DNA of 64,000 nucleotides from an uncultured Hyphomicrobiales bacterium. GTDB taxonomy: Bacteria > Pseudomonadota > Alphaproteobacteria > Rhizobiales > Beijerinckiaceae. This document shows positions 34,849 through 44,011 of this stretch, piece after piece. Position numbers and translations under genes: made by a program. Below the pieces are notes generated by a model. It was given only the letters and a program-made list of their open reading frames with translations, had not been told where the DNA came from and made no database searches. The DNA is taken from NCBI GenBank assembly GCA_903931945.1, contig CAIZEI010000006.1:1-64000 (forward strand), given 5' to 3'. Position 1 is the stretch's first letter. The number at the start of each line of letters is the position of its first letter.

Positions 34849-35841
34849 ATGAACATGACGATGACAATGTCAAAGCTAGGCATCGCGCGACTAGCTGTTT
34901 TGGTGTCAGTGATCGAAGCCGGGTCGCCGCCCTCTTTGGCGCAGACGAGTTACCCAACCCGGCAAGTTACCATTGTCGTGCCCGTGCCAGCGGGCCCGAT
35001 CATCGACATTGTACCCCGCATCATTGCGCAAAAGCTTTCGGCCCGCTGGGGGCAGCCAGTCATTGTCGAAAACAGGCCCGGCGCTTCCTCGATGATCGGC
35101 GCGGAATATGTCAGCAAGGCCGCGCCCGACGGCTACACGCTGCTTTTCACTCCGCCGAACCCCCTGGTTCAGGCGCAGCATTTTTTCCCCAAGCTGGGTT
35201 ACGATCCCGCCGCATTCACGCCCGTGACCCTTATGTTCCGGCTCCCATTGTTATGGGTTGCCAATCCAAAAATTTCCGCCTCAAATTTCTCGGAGTTATT
35301 AGCCTATGGACGGGCAAATCCTGGCAAACTGACATTCGGCTCCGCCGGGCAGGGCTCGGACCCGCACATAAAATTGATGGAGTTGATGAGCGTGACCGGC
35401 GCGAATTACGTGCACGTCCCCTATCAGGGCCTCGGACCGGCAGGGAATGATTTACTGGCGGGGCACATCGATTTTATGATCGACAGCGCCAGTAACGCGA
35501 TACCGCGCGTACGCGATGGCAGGCTCAAAATATTGGCGGCCGCCACCAAAAAACGCGTCGCAGATTTGGCGGAAGTCCCCGCTGCGGAAGAAACTGTTCC
35601 CGGTCTGATGACCACCGATTGGTTCGCCTTGGTCGCGCCCCCCGGAACCCCACGCGAAATAGCCGAGAAAATCTCAATGGCGATCGCGGAGTCCATGCGC
35701 GAGCCTGACATTCTGGAGCGATTGAAATCGCAGTTTGTCATTCCTGTTGGCAGCTCTCCGGCAGATACCGACACTATGCTCAAGCAGGAAGCCACCCGCT
35801 TTGGAGAAATCATCAAAAAGCTCGATATCAAGGCGGAGTGA
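34849..35841 (+). CDS. TctC/Bug-type periplasmic solute-binding protein of the islet
   Basis: About 330 residues from the first ATG of a Met-rich start (MNMTMTMSKLGIARLAVL), with GGA 6 nt upstream; the signal peptide ends near SLAQ. The mature part YPTRQVTIVVPVPAGPIIDIVPRIIAQKL has Ile-Asp in place of the usual T/S-D after the loop. VIVENRPGASSMIGAEYVSKAAPDGYTLLF and YVHVPYQGLGPAGNDLLAGHIDFMID follow. The stop is 5 nt before the monooxygenase ATG, so import and oxidation are probably coupled. The substrate is likely an aromatic or N-heterocyclic acid, by context only. Confidence 0.9.
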   Translation: MNMTMTMSKLGIARLAVLVSVIEAGSPPSLAQTSYPTRQVTIVVPVPAGPIIDIVPRIIAQKLSARWGQPVIVENRPGASSMIGAEYVSKAAPDGYTLLFTPPNPLVQAQHFFPKLGYDPAAFTPVTLMFRLPLLWVANPKISASNFSELLAYGRANPGKLTFGSAGQGSDPHIKLMELMSVTGANYVHVPYQGLGPAGNDLLAGHIDFMIDSASNAIPRVRDGRLKILAAATKKRVADLAEVPAAEETVPGLMTTDWFALVAPPGTPREIAEKISMAIAESMREPDILERLKSQFVIPVGSSPADTDTMLKQEATRFGEIIKKLDIKAE

Positions 35842-35846
35842 ACGTC

Positions 35847-37076
35847 ATGGACAACCCGCACGCCCTGATTATCGGGGGCTCCATGGCCGGATTGTTTGCG
35901 GCTCATTTGTTGCGAACTATTGGTTGGAGCGTCGATGTCTACGAACGTACCGCCGGCGATCTCGCGGGGCGGGGGGCGGGGCTCGGCACGAGCGAGGAAC
36001 TTTTCGCGGTGATGCGGCAAATTGGCGTCGTTCTAGAGCCGACGCTGCGGGTCAAAGTCCACTCGCACATTTGCCTCGACCGATTTGGCGATATTGCTTG
36101 CGAAGTGCCGGTTTCGCACCTGTCGTCCGCTTGGGATCGGCTGTACCGCGCGCTCAAGCGGGCGCTGCCGCCGGATTGCTTCCACGCGGGCGTTGGCTTA
36201 GACACATTCGCGCAAGAAGAACATCGAGTCACCGCGTTTTTCTCAAATGGAGACAGCGCGCGAGGCGATCTTCTCATCGCTGCCGACGGAGTTCATTCCG
36301 TCGTGCGCCAACACGTCCTGCCGGAGATCGAACCGCGTTACGCCGGTTATGTTGCTTGGCGTGGCGTGCTTGTCGCAGCCGAATATCCGGCGAAGCTGAA
36401 AGAGCTACTGAGCCGGCATATGGTTTTCTGCTTTCCAGAGGGAGAGCAGGCCTTTTCCGTCCCCCTAGCGCCGGCGGACTCCGCGAGTTCAGTCAGGGTC
36501 CAATTTGTCTGGTTCCGCCCGGTTGATTACGTGAACGAACTGCCAGAATTGTGCACCGATGCCAACGGGATCAAACATGGTGTGGCGATCCCGCCGCCGC
36601 TGATCCGGCGGGCAGTCATCGAGCGTCTTAAAGCAGATGCGAAGGCGAGGTTGGCTCCCCAAATCGCTGAGCTCGTTATGCGCGCGAAGCAGCCCATTCT
36701 TCAAGCGATCTACGATCTGGAATCGCCCCGCATGACCTATGGCCGCGTGGCCTTCATGGGCGATGCCGCCTTTGTCGCAAGGCCCCATGTCGGAGCCGGC
36801 GTGACCAAGGCGGCGCTCGACGCAGAAGCGCTGACAAAAGCGTTGTCAGACTCCGGTAACGACATCGACGTGGCCCTGGCATCCTATGACCGGCTCAGGA
36901 CGGCGGCTGGCAAGCAGATGGTCGAACGCGCCCGATATCTTGGCTCGTCAATAGGACCGTTGCTACCGAATAGCGAGGAAACCCGAAAACTCCGCGCCTG
37001 GCGAACGCCTGAAATCATGATGCGGGAAATCGGGACCACCGCTGTCGTTGATGGCGAGCGGATTGATCTGTCTTGA
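35847..37076 (+). CDS. FAD-dependent aromatic/heterocycle monooxygenase (2,6-dihydroxypyridine hydroxylase-like)
   Basis: About 409 residues. ATG 35847 has GGAG 8 nt upstream; the GTG at 35838 that overlaps the TctC stop is the alternative. Features: FAD Rossmann motif ALIIGGSMAGLFAAHLL, VDVYERT, RGDLLIAADGVHSVVR (the DG motif), YAGYVAWRGVL and the second FAD motif RVAFMGDAAFVARPHVGAGVTKAALDA. Order and wording match the 2,6-dihydroxypyridine 3-hydroxylase group of class A flavin monooxygenases. It is cytoplasmic and probably hydroxylates the compound bound by the adjacent TctC protein. Confidence 0.88.
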   Translation: MDNPHALIIGGSMAGLFAAHLLRTIGWSVDVYERTAGDLAGRGAGLGTSEELFAVMRQIGVVLEPTLRVKVHSHICLDRFGDIACEVPVSHLSSAWDRLYRALKRALPPDCFHAGVGLDTFAQEEHRVTAFFSNGDSARGDLLIAADGVHSVVRQHVLPEIEPRYAGYVAWRGVLVAAEYPAKLKELLSRHMVFCFPEGEQAFSVPLAPADSASSVRVQFVWFRPVDYVNELPELCTDANGIKHGVAIPPPLIRRAVIERLKADAKARLAPQIAELVMRAKQPILQAIYDLESPRMTYGRVAFMGDAAFVARPHVGAGVTKAALDAEALTKALSDSGNDIDVALASYDRLRTAAGKQMVERARYLGSSIGPLLPNSEETRKLRAWRTPEIMMREIGTTAVVDGERIDLS

Positions 37077-37188
37077 AATCAGCTGGGGCTATATGCGCCA
37101 TTGAAATGCATCTCGCACAGGCCTGCCCCGCTCTCGACCGCCATTGATTCGTGCCATAACATGGCTCGTTCATTTGAAACGGGCACCG

Positions 37189-38283
37189 ATGTCTCGATCT
37201 TCACAACAAATTCGCTTTTGCACGAGCCGCGATGGCACGCGCATCGCTTACGCGACGTGCGGCAATGGCCCCCCGCTGCTATTTGGGCAACATTGGGTCC
37301 ACCATCTCGATCATGACTGGACCAGTCCTATGTGGCGTTCGTGGCTCGAACTGCTCACGAAACATCACACAGTGATCCAGTTCGACTGGCGCGGTTGCGG
37401 CTTGTCGGATCGTGAAGGAGTTGATTTCGCGGCTGAAAGATACGTGGAGGATTTCGAAGCGGTTGTCGAGGCGGCGAAACTCGATCGATTTCCGATAGTT
37501 GGTATATCGAACGGTGGGATATTCGGCGTGGTCTACGCCGCGCGCCATCCCGATCGTGTCACGCGGATGTTTCTCAACGGCATACAAGCTCGGGGACGTT
37601 TGGGCGCAAGCCCGACATCGGAAGAGGTCGACGCCCTGGAAGCGCGATTGAAGATCATAGAGCTTGGATGGTCCGCAAAAAATCCACCGCATGAGCAGTT
37701 TGTCATCGGCCACCATTTGATCGTCGCGACGCCCGATCAGCGAAGAGCCCATCAAGAAATTCTCCGACAATCCTCTACCGCCGACACCGCCAGGAAGTTG
37801 TTGCCAACTTTCGCTCGCGCCGATCTGCGCGATACATTGCCCCAAATACGATGCCCGACTGTCGTCCTTCATTCCCGCTTCGATCCGTTGTTGCCGTTCG
37901 ACGATGCGCGAGATGCGGCTGCGCTAATTCCCAATGCTCGATTTGTATCGCTGGAAAGCAGCAATCATTTGCTCCTTGATAACGAGCCCGCATGGCCAAT
38001 GATGACCGTCTTGCTCGACGAATTTCTTCGGCCTTCAGTGTCAGAGGAAAGCACCGCGTCGAACGTGCTCTTTCACGATCTGACGCCAAGAGAACATCAG
38101 GTTCTGGAACTGGTCGCTAGGGGTTTCGATAACGAGTTGATTGCCAATAGGCTTAGAATCTCTGAAAAGACCGTCAGAAATCAAATATCTATCATTTTTG
38201 GCAAGTCCGGATTGAACAGTCGCGCTGAGACAATTGTGCGCGCACGCGAGGTTGGCTTCGGCCAATCGAACACACAGGCTTAA
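37189..38283 (+). CDS. Alpha/beta-hydrolase fused to a LuxR-type HTH domain
   Basis: About 364 residues (ATG 37189; a TTG at 37144 would add 15). Residues 1-285 are an alpha/beta hydrolase: oxyanion region FGQHWVHHLDHDW, VIQFDWRGCGLSDREG, the nucleophile elbow VGISNGGIFG (G-x-S-x-G), Asp in HSRFDPLLPF and His in SSNHLLLD. The last 65 residues are a GerE/LuxR helix-turn-helix: LTPREHQVLELVARGFDNELIA, ISEKTVRNQISIIFGK. The triad appears intact, so it may be an enzyme that regulates or a ligand sensor. It lies 112 nt after the monooxygenase and may control this islet. Confidence 0.9.
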   Translation: MSRSSQQIRFCTSRDGTRIAYATCGNGPPLLFGQHWVHHLDHDWTSPMWRSWLELLTKHHTVIQFDWRGCGLSDREGVDFAAERYVEDFEAVVEAAKLDRFPIVGISNGGIFGVVYAARHPDRVTRMFLNGIQARGRLGASPTSEEVDALEARLKIIELGWSAKNPPHEQFVIGHHLIVATPDQRRAHQEILRQSSTADTARKLLPTFARADLRDTLPQIRCPTVVLHSRFDPLLPFDDARDAAALIPNARFVSLESSNHLLLDNEPAWPMMTVLLDEFLRPSVSEESTASNVLFHDLTPREHQVLELVARGFDNELIANRLRISEKTVRNQISIIFGKSGLNSRAETIVRAREVGFGQSNTQA

Positions 38284-38381
38284 TGGGACTGTGGGCATTT
38301 TGGAATTTCACTGGCGAGTCAGGAGCAGCCAGAAAGAATTCTGCCCACCCCCGTGGTCAATTTTCCAAAAAGGGGACAGGC

Positions 38382-38414
38382 GCAAAATTCGGGACTTCTC
38401 AATAAGGTCGGTTT
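38382..38414 (+). repeat. Right direct repeat bordering a catabolic islet
   Basis: Contains CTTCTCAATAAGGT (38395-38408), the exact 14-nt match to the left copy. It lies about 100 nt after the hydrolase-LuxR stop codon in a 278-nt spacer with no gene. Confidence 0.6.
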
Positions 38415-38561
38415 TTCAGAAGTCCAGGCGCGACGCACCCAAGACGCTGAAAATGCATCAAGATGCTTCTCACAACTCATTCTCGAAGAGGGCTTCCCAA
38501 AACCGCCCGGCGACATTGAGTTTCGAAACTCGATCCGACCGGCCTCGCGTGAAGAATCCTC

Positions 38562-39149
38562 TCACCCAAATTTCTGTTGCATCGCCTTCTGCACGGCCGG
38601 GCGCGCGGCGACGCGCTCCAGCCATTTCACAACATTTGGATAATCAGACAATTTCACCCGCTCATGCTTGACGCCATTGACGCGCGTAAAGGGGATGATG
38701 TCGGCGATGGAATAGTTCTCGCAGAACCATTCGCGCCCTTTGAGATGCCGGTTCATGGCGTCAAGCTGCTGGTGCGAGCCTTTTTCGAACACGGGCGAAT
38801 CCACCCGGCCCAGCTGCGCCATGGTAAACAGCACATTGGTGGCGTGGAACATCGACCATTTCAGCACATTGGGATGATCGGCGGGCGAGCCGAGAAATTT
38901 TCCTGTCTTTTCGCCAAGATAAAAGCAGATGGCGACCGATTCGAAGATTGTTTGCCGCCTGCCGCCCGCGCCGTCGGGATCGACCAGCGCCGGGATTTTG
39001 CGATAGGGGTTGATCGCCTCATATTCGGGCGTCTTCTGTTCGCCATTGTGAATGTCGATGGGGTGGAGATGGAAGGGCAGGCCCGCCTCCTCGGCCATGA
39101 TCAGGGCGCGGCGGCCATTGGTCGTGCCCCAGGCGTAAAGCTCAAGCAT
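38562..39149 (-). CDS. Glutathione S-transferase (YfcG/Ure2p-like)
   Basis: 195 residues from ATG 39149, fixed by GGAG at 6-nt spacing; the longer ORF in the track is spurious. Thioredoxin-like N-terminal domain MLELYAWGTTNGRRALIMAE with the Asn/Thr seen in YfcG-type GSTs, the cis-Pro glutathione site RKIPALVD and FESVAICFYLGEKTG, then a helical C-terminal domain (FCENYSIADIIPFTRVNG with the N-capping Asp). Divergent from the gentisate-dioxygenase-like gene by 124 nt. It is not the zeta-class type that isomerises maleylpyruvate, so a direct step in gentisate breakdown is unlikely. Confidence 0.87.
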   Translation of the reverse strand: MLELYAWGTTNGRRALIMAEEAGLPFHLHPIDIHNGEQKTPEYEAINPYRKIPALVDPDGAGGRRQTIFESVAICFYLGEKTGKFLGSPADHPNVLKWSMFHATNVLFTMAQLGRVDSPVFEKGSHQQLDAMNRHLKGREWFCENYSIADIIPFTRVNGVKHERVKLSDYPNVVKWLERVAARPAVQKAMQQKFG

Positions 39150-39273
39150 TCCTGTCTCCCTTTGCCGGTCCGGCCCGCGCCGGACTTCTTCCCGCGCTCC
39201 ATACACGATTGCGCGATGACGCGACAGGTCCGAACCGCTTGGCGCGTGCGGCGCAAATATGCCACAAAGCGCC

Positions 39274-40482
39274 ATGGCCAACGATGCACCCAAGCCCCTT
39301 TCGACCGACGCTCGCGCCCGCATGGAGGCGCTGAACGCGCAGGCAAGACACCTCTCGATCTGGTTGCGCACGCAGGCCAACGCGCCCGCGCAGCAGCCCT
39401 GGTTTCGAGACACGAGCGTCTCGCCAGCCGGCAGGCTTGCCGATGGGCGTGTCGGCGCCGGCCAGATGAAAGCCTTGCCGCATTTATGGAAATGGGCGGA
39501 CATTTCGCCCTATCTCGATCAGATCGCGCGCATTGCCAAAGAAGCCGAGATTCCGCCGGTGGAATTTGCCGATCGCCAGCAATTCCTGCTGACCAACCCC
39601 GGCCTTGGCGGGCGCCTGCAAGTCTCAGCCAGCATTCGCTGCGCGCTGTCGATCTATAATCCGGGCGATCTGGCCCGCGCGCATCTGCATTCGCCCAACG
39701 CCAGCCGCACCATTATGTCGCAAAACGGCGGCTACACGACGGTTGAGGGCGAGCGGTGCGCAGCAAGCCGGGGCGATCTGATCCTGACGCCGAACGGAAC
39801 CTGGCATGACCATGGCAACGATGGCGCAACGCCGGTGATCTGGATCGATACGCTGGATTGGCCGCTGATGGAGTTTCTCGACATCATCTGGCTCGACGAA
39901 GACATGCCCGGCGATATCGGGGCCGACAATCTGCGGATGCAAAAGCGCAGCGCGCCCGACGGCTATTCCCGAATGCTCTATGGCAAGGGCGGCCTGAAAC
40001 CGGCCTTCGCCACGCGCGCGCGCGGCATCGGCCAGGATGTCAGCCCGTGTTTCCATTATCGCGGCGCAGATACGCGCGAGGCCCTGTGCGCCTTGCGGGG
40101 CGAGGCGGGCGACCCCTGCGAGGGCATTGCTCTGGACTTTGTCAATCCTGAGCACGGCGGCCCGGTGTTTCCGACGCTCGCCTACGGCGCCCAGCTTTTG
40201 CGTGGCGGCGAGGAAACAGCGTTCAAGCGCGAGACGTCGAGCACGGTCTATGTCGTCATCTCCGGACGCGGCGAGACCGAAATCGCCGGCAAGACCTATC
40301 CCTGGGAGGAAAACGACATTTTCGTCGTACCCAATTTTCTTTGGCGCAGGCATGTCGCCAGGGGACCGGGCGATGCCATCCTCTATACGATGAGCGACCG
40401 ACCATTGCTGGAAAAAATCGGGCAGTACCGCGCGCAGGAGAAGCGTGGAAGCAAAACAGTCAATTCGCCGAAAGGCTTTTGA
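39274..40482 (+). CDS. Gentisate 1,2-dioxygenase-like bicupin
   Basis: About 402 residues from ATG 39274. The first cupin has ARAHLHSPNASRTIMSQNGG (HxH ligands), TTVEGE and LTPNGTWHDHGND (third His), as in gentisate, 1-hydroxy-2-naphthoate and salicylate dioxygenases. The second cupin, near residues 315-385 (TVYVVISGRGETEIAG), keeps the fold but not all ligands, as in those enzymes. These use Fe(II) and O2 to cleave the ring next to a carboxyl group. No fumarylpyruvate hydrolase is adjacent, so the substrate within the family is open. Confidence 0.87.
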   Translation: MANDAPKPLSTDARARMEALNAQARHLSIWLRTQANAPAQQPWFRDTSVSPAGRLADGRVGAGQMKALPHLWKWADISPYLDQIARIAKEAEIPPVEFADRQQFLLTNPGLGGRLQVSASIRCALSIYNPGDLARAHLHSPNASRTIMSQNGGYTTVEGERCAASRGDLILTPNGTWHDHGNDGATPVIWIDTLDWPLMEFLDIIWLDEDMPGDIGADNLRMQKRSAPDGYSRMLYGKGGLKPAFATRARGIGQDVSPCFHYRGADTREALCALRGEAGDPCEGIALDFVNPEHGGPVFPTLAYGAQLLRGGEETAFKRETSSTVYVVISGRGETEIAGKTYPWEENDIFVVPNFLWRRHVARGPGDAILYTMSDRPLLEKIGQYRAQEKRGSKTVNSPKGF

Positions 40483-40667
40483 CGCATCCGGGGCTCCATT
40501 GGCCCGGATATGTCGGATGCGCCGTCGGCGGCCTCGGGGCGCGGTTTCGGAATTTTCCCGCCTGACGGTTTTCCCTTGCCGATCTGTCCTAAAACCGCCA
40601 TGTTCCCCCGCGAATCCGCATTGGCGGCGCGTTTTGACGCGAGTCCGCTCTGGCTCTGTTCTACGGA

Positions 40668-42482
40668 ATGACATTCGTGCCGCACTTTTCAGTTGCCTGC
40701 CCCGGTCGCTCTCCATCGACCCTCAAATGCGCCGTAAAGACGACATTCAAGTGGTCATCGGCTCTTGTGTTGACCGCTGCGCTCGCGACCCCAGCTTTGT
40801 CGCGGCAGAATATCAGCGTATCTAACCCGTTTGAGGTCGGCGGCAGCCCTTCGGGCAATTATCTGGCCGCGCTCGTTGCAGGCGCAGAGACTGATACGCT
40901 GGCGGCTTCGACCTATTTCCGTGAGGCCCTGCGATACGATCCCCGCAACCGCCAATTGCTGGAACGTTCCTTTGCAGCGGCGCTGGCCAATGGCGACATG
41001 CCGGAATCCTTCATACTGGCGCAGCGTTTGCTGAAAGCCAACCCCGGCCATGGTTTGGCGCATCTTGCTCTGGCGGTGAAGGCGATCAAGGCCAAGCAAT
41101 GGGGCAATGCGCGGCAGGAACTGGCCAAAAGCGGAAGCGGCGCGCGGGATATTACAGTCATCATGCTGAACGCCTGGACATGGGCGGGCGCTGGCAATAC
41201 GGCCAAGGCGCTTGAAACGCTCGATCAGCTGAAAGAGCCGCAATTCCAGGCTTTCCGCGATTATCACGCGGGCCTGATCGCGGACGCGGGCGGCAATGCC
41301 GCCGAGGCGGCCAAACGATTCAAATCCGCTTATGACGGCGAGCGGAACAGCCTGAGCGTTGTGGACGCCTATGCGCGGTTCAAGGCTCGGCACGGGGAGC
41401 AGGACGAAGCGCGCAACGCTTATCAGGCTTTCGACGCCCTGCTGCCGCGCCACCCGATCGTTGAGGCTGCGCTGAAAGATCTTGCCGCCGGCAAACAGCT
41501 TGAGCCGACCCTTTCCGGCCTCGTTGCTGGCGCCGGCGAAGTCTTTTACGGATTGGGCGCCTCGGGCGGCCAGCAGGCCGACCCGGTCGCCAGCGTGATC
41601 TATCTTCGCATGGCGCTTTATCTCGCACCGGAGAACGGCCAGGCGCTCGCGCTGCTCGGCGATGAATACCAGCGGCTGAAACAATATGAGCGAGCGATTG
41701 ACGTCTACAGTTCCATGCCGGATCGCTCGCCGCTGCGCGCCAATGCGGAGACCCAGTCAGCCTTGATTCTTGCGGCCATGGATCGCAAGGACGAAGCGCT
41801 CAAACACTTGAAAGCGATAACCGCCGAGCGGCCAGGCGATATCGATGCCACGGCCTCGCTGGGCAACCTGTATCGCGACCGTAAACAGTGGCCCGAGGCC
41901 ATAGCCGCCTACAACGCGGCGCTCCATCTGATTGGCGCGCCAAAGGCGAGTGACTGGACGTTGATTTATTCACGCGGAATCGCATACGAGCGCAACAAGA
42001 ACTGGCCAGCGGCCGAGGCTGATTTCAAGAAGGCGCTGGAACTGAAGCCTGATCAGCCACAGGTGCTCAATTATCTCGGTTATTCGTGGGTCGATCAGGG
42101 GCTCAATCTTGACGAAGCCTTCCGCATGCTGCGCAAGGCGGTCGATCTCACGCGAAACGAAGACGGGTACATTATCGACAGCCTCGGCTGGGCTTATTAC
42201 AAGCTCGGGCGCTATGACGATGCGCGCCGGGAGCTTGAGAGCGCGATCGATCTGAAGCCCGGCGATCCCGTGATCAACGATCATCTTGGCGACATCTATT
42301 GGCGCGTCGGTCGCAAGCTGGAAGCCGCGTTCCAGTGGAACCATGCGCGCGACATGAAGCCGGAACCTGAAGATCTCGACCATATTTTGAACAAGATATC
42401 GAATGGTCTGGTTGACACAACAAAGCCGGACGCCATGGCCCCGACAGCGCCGGAATCCACCCCGACCAAAGACGGCGGGTAG
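40668..42482 (+). CDS. Exported TPR-repeat protein
   Basis: 604 residues. The N-terminus has a long basic lead and a hydrophobic core (WSSALVLTAALATPALS), so it is probably secreted to the periplasm or lipid-free in the envelope. The rest is almost all tetratricopeptide repeats, best in the last third (VLNYLGYSWVDQGLNLDEAF, DSLGWAYYKLGRYDDARREL, DHLGDIYWRVGRKLEAAFQW). Such proteins scaffold envelope assembly. It sits 18 nt before paiB and then ispE, an arrangement suggesting one operon. It is a commonly seen upstream partner of ispE in rhizobia, in my recollection. Confidence 0.88.
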   Translation: MTFVPHFSVACPGRSPSTLKCAVKTTFKWSSALVLTAALATPALSRQNISVSNPFEVGGSPSGNYLAALVAGAETDTLAASTYFREALRYDPRNRQLLERSFAAALANGDMPESFILAQRLLKANPGHGLAHLALAVKAIKAKQWGNARQELAKSGSGARDITVIMLNAWTWAGAGNTAKALETLDQLKEPQFQAFRDYHAGLIADAGGNAAEAAKRFKSAYDGERNSLSVVDAYARFKARHGEQDEARNAYQAFDALLPRHPIVEAALKDLAAGKQLEPTLSGLVAGAGEVFYGLGASGGQQADPVASVIYLRMALYLAPENGQALALLGDEYQRLKQYERAIDVYSSMPDRSPLRANAETQSALILAAMDRKDEALKHLKAITAERPGDIDATASLGNLYRDRKQWPEAIAAYNAALHLIGAPKASDWTLIYSRGIAYERNKNWPAAEADFKKALELKPDQPQVLNYLGYSWVDQGLNLDEAFRMLRKAVDLTRNEDGYIIDSLGWAYYKLGRYDDARRELESAIDLKPGDPVINDHLGDIYWRVGRKLEAAFQWNHARDMKPEPEDLDHILNKISNGLVDTTKPDAMAPTAPESTPTKDGG

Positions 42483-42500
42483 TCCGTTCGGGAGGTCGGG

Positions 42501-43154
42501 ATGCACCAACCCAGGCTTCACCGGGTTGATGACCTTGCCCGGAAGCACGCATTCATGCGCGGGAATCCGCTCGGCCTGCTGGTGACGTCGGGCGCAGGCG
42601 GACTGATGGCAAACCCTCTGCCATTTCATCTTGACGCGGACGCCGGGGAAAAAGGCGCGCTTCGCGCTCATGTTGCGCGCGCCAATCGGCAATGGCGCGA
42701 GGCCGGGGGCGAGGCGCTTGTCGTGTTCCAGGACCCTGGCGTTTATGTGACGCCTTCCTTTTACGCCACCAAGTCGCTCACGCATGAAGTTGTTCCGACC
42801 TGGAACTATGTCTGTGTGCAGGCGCGCGGGATTTTGCGCGTGATCGAGGATCGCGTCTGGTTGCGCCGCCAGCTCGATGCGCTGACGGCTGCCGGAGAAT
42901 CGACACGCGCTGTCCCATGGGCCCCTGCCGACGCGCCTCGGGATTTTCTTGAGCGCATGATGGACGCTATTGTCGGTCTCGAAATCACCGTGACATCGAT
43001 CGAGGGTAAATGGAAAGTCAGCCAGAACCGGAATGAGATCGACCGGAATGGCGTCATTGCCGGGCTCCGGGCGCAAGGCGATGGAGCCGCCCTGAGAATG
43101 GCCGATCTCGTCGAACAGGAAACGAACTGCGGGAAAGCGCATGATGTTGATTGA
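42501..43154 (+). CDS. PaiB-family FMN-binding protein (putative regulator)
   Basis: 217 residues. The opening MHQPRLHRVDDLARKHAFMRGNP followed by LGLLVTSG and ANPLPFHLD is the PaiB signature. The core RAHVARANRQWRE, VVFQDPGVYVTPSFYATK and VPTWNYVCVQARG follow the flavin-reductase-like split barrel. PaiB of Bacillus is described as a negative transcription regulator, but the fold is that of FMN-binding oxidases, so the regulatory label is family-based. GGGAGG precedes the ATG. Its 3' end overlaps ispE by 14 nt. Confidence 0.9.
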   Translation: MHQPRLHRVDDLARKHAFMRGNPLGLLVTSGAGGLMANPLPFHLDADAGEKGALRAHVARANRQWREAGGEALVVFQDPGVYVTPSFYATKSLTHEVVPTWNYVCVQARGILRVIEDRVWLRRQLDALTAAGESTRAVPWAPADAPRDFLERMMDAIVGLEITVTSIEGKWKVSQNRNEIDRNGVIAGLRAQGDGAALRMADLVEQETNCGKAHDVD

Positions 43155-44010
43155 GCGCGCGCACGCCAAAGTCAACCTGACCCTTCGCGTCAACTGCCGC
43201 CGCGCGGACGGCTATCACGATCTCGAGAGCCTGGTTGCTTTCGCCAGCGCAGCCGACCTTTTGACGCTGACGCCGGGCCCGGCTCTGTCGCTGAGGGTCG
43301 AAGGACCCACCGCTGCAGCAGCAGGCGATGGAGACGGCAATCTCGTTCTGAAGGCAGCGCGCGAACTTGCCGCAGGCATTCCGCATCTCGCAAGTGGCGC
43401 GTTCCATCTCGAAAAGCGCCTTCCCGTCGCAGCGGGCCTTGGCGGCGGATCCAGCGATGCTGCGGCGGCCTTGCGCTTGCTGGCGCGCGCCAACGGGCTT
43501 GCCCTTGACGATGCGCGCGTGCTGGACGCCGCCCGGCGCATTGGTTCGGACGTGCCGGTGTGCCTTGAATCGCGGGCGCGGGCGATGCGCGGCGCCGGCG
43601 AACTATTGGGGCCGCAGTTGAATCTGCCGCCGCTGTTCGCGGTTCTGGTGAACCCCGGCGTTGGCGTCTCGACGCCACAGGTTTTTGCTCGCCTCGGCTT
43701 GCAGCCGGGCGAAGTCCATGGCTTTGGAAAACCTCCAGCCTTTGCCGACGGCATGCCATTCGACGCGATGATTGCGGCTCTGCGCAAAGGCCGCAACGAT
43801 CTTGAAGACGCCGCCATTTTTGACGCGCCGGCGATTTCGCATGTGCTGGCTGTGATTGCCGCTGCGCCAGGTTGCCGTCTCGCGCGCATGTCGGGTTCTG
43901 GCGCCACCTGTTTCGGATTATTCGCGACGCGCTCGGGCGCGATCCGCGCCGCGCGCGTGATCCGCAGGGACAACAGGAACTGGTGGGCGACCGCTGTTCT
44001 TTTGCGATAA
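43141..44010 (+). CDS. ispE: 4-diphosphocytidyl-2-C-methyl-D-erythritol kinase
   Basis: 289 residues. GHMP kinase of the non-mevalonate isoprenoid pathway. Motifs: ERAHAKVNLTLRV, RRADGYHDLESLV, the ATP loop LPVAAGLGGGSSDAAAALR and the C-terminal MSGSGATCFGLF. The first 14 nt lie inside the 3' end of the PaiB gene in another frame, implying coupled translation. ATG 43141 gives MMLIE; ATG 43144 is equally possible. Confidence 0.97.
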   Translation: MMLIERAHAKVNLTLRVNCRRADGYHDLESLVAFASAADLLTLTPGPALSLRVEGPTAAAAGDGDGNLVLKAARELAAGIPHLASGAFHLEKRLPVAAGLGGGSSDAAAALRLLARANGLALDDARVLDAARRIGSDVPVCLESRARAMRGAGELLGPQLNLPPLFAVLVNPGVGVSTPQVFARLGLQPGEVHGFGKPPAFADGMPFDAMIAALRKGRNDLEDAAIFDAPAISHVLAVIAAAPGCRLARMSGSGATCFGLFATRSGAIRAARVIRRDNRNWWATAVLLR

Positions 44011-44011
44011 C

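Noticed and set aside
38284-38561. IS remnant suggested by the ending-like text after the hydrolase-LuxR gene
   Set aside because: There is no transposase fragment and no paired inverted repeat; only the short direct repeat is supported.
40486-40509. Terminator after the gentisate-dioxygenase-like gene
   Set aside because: A 7-bp stem ATCCGGG/CCCGGAT exists, but the loop is 10 nt and no T-run follows.
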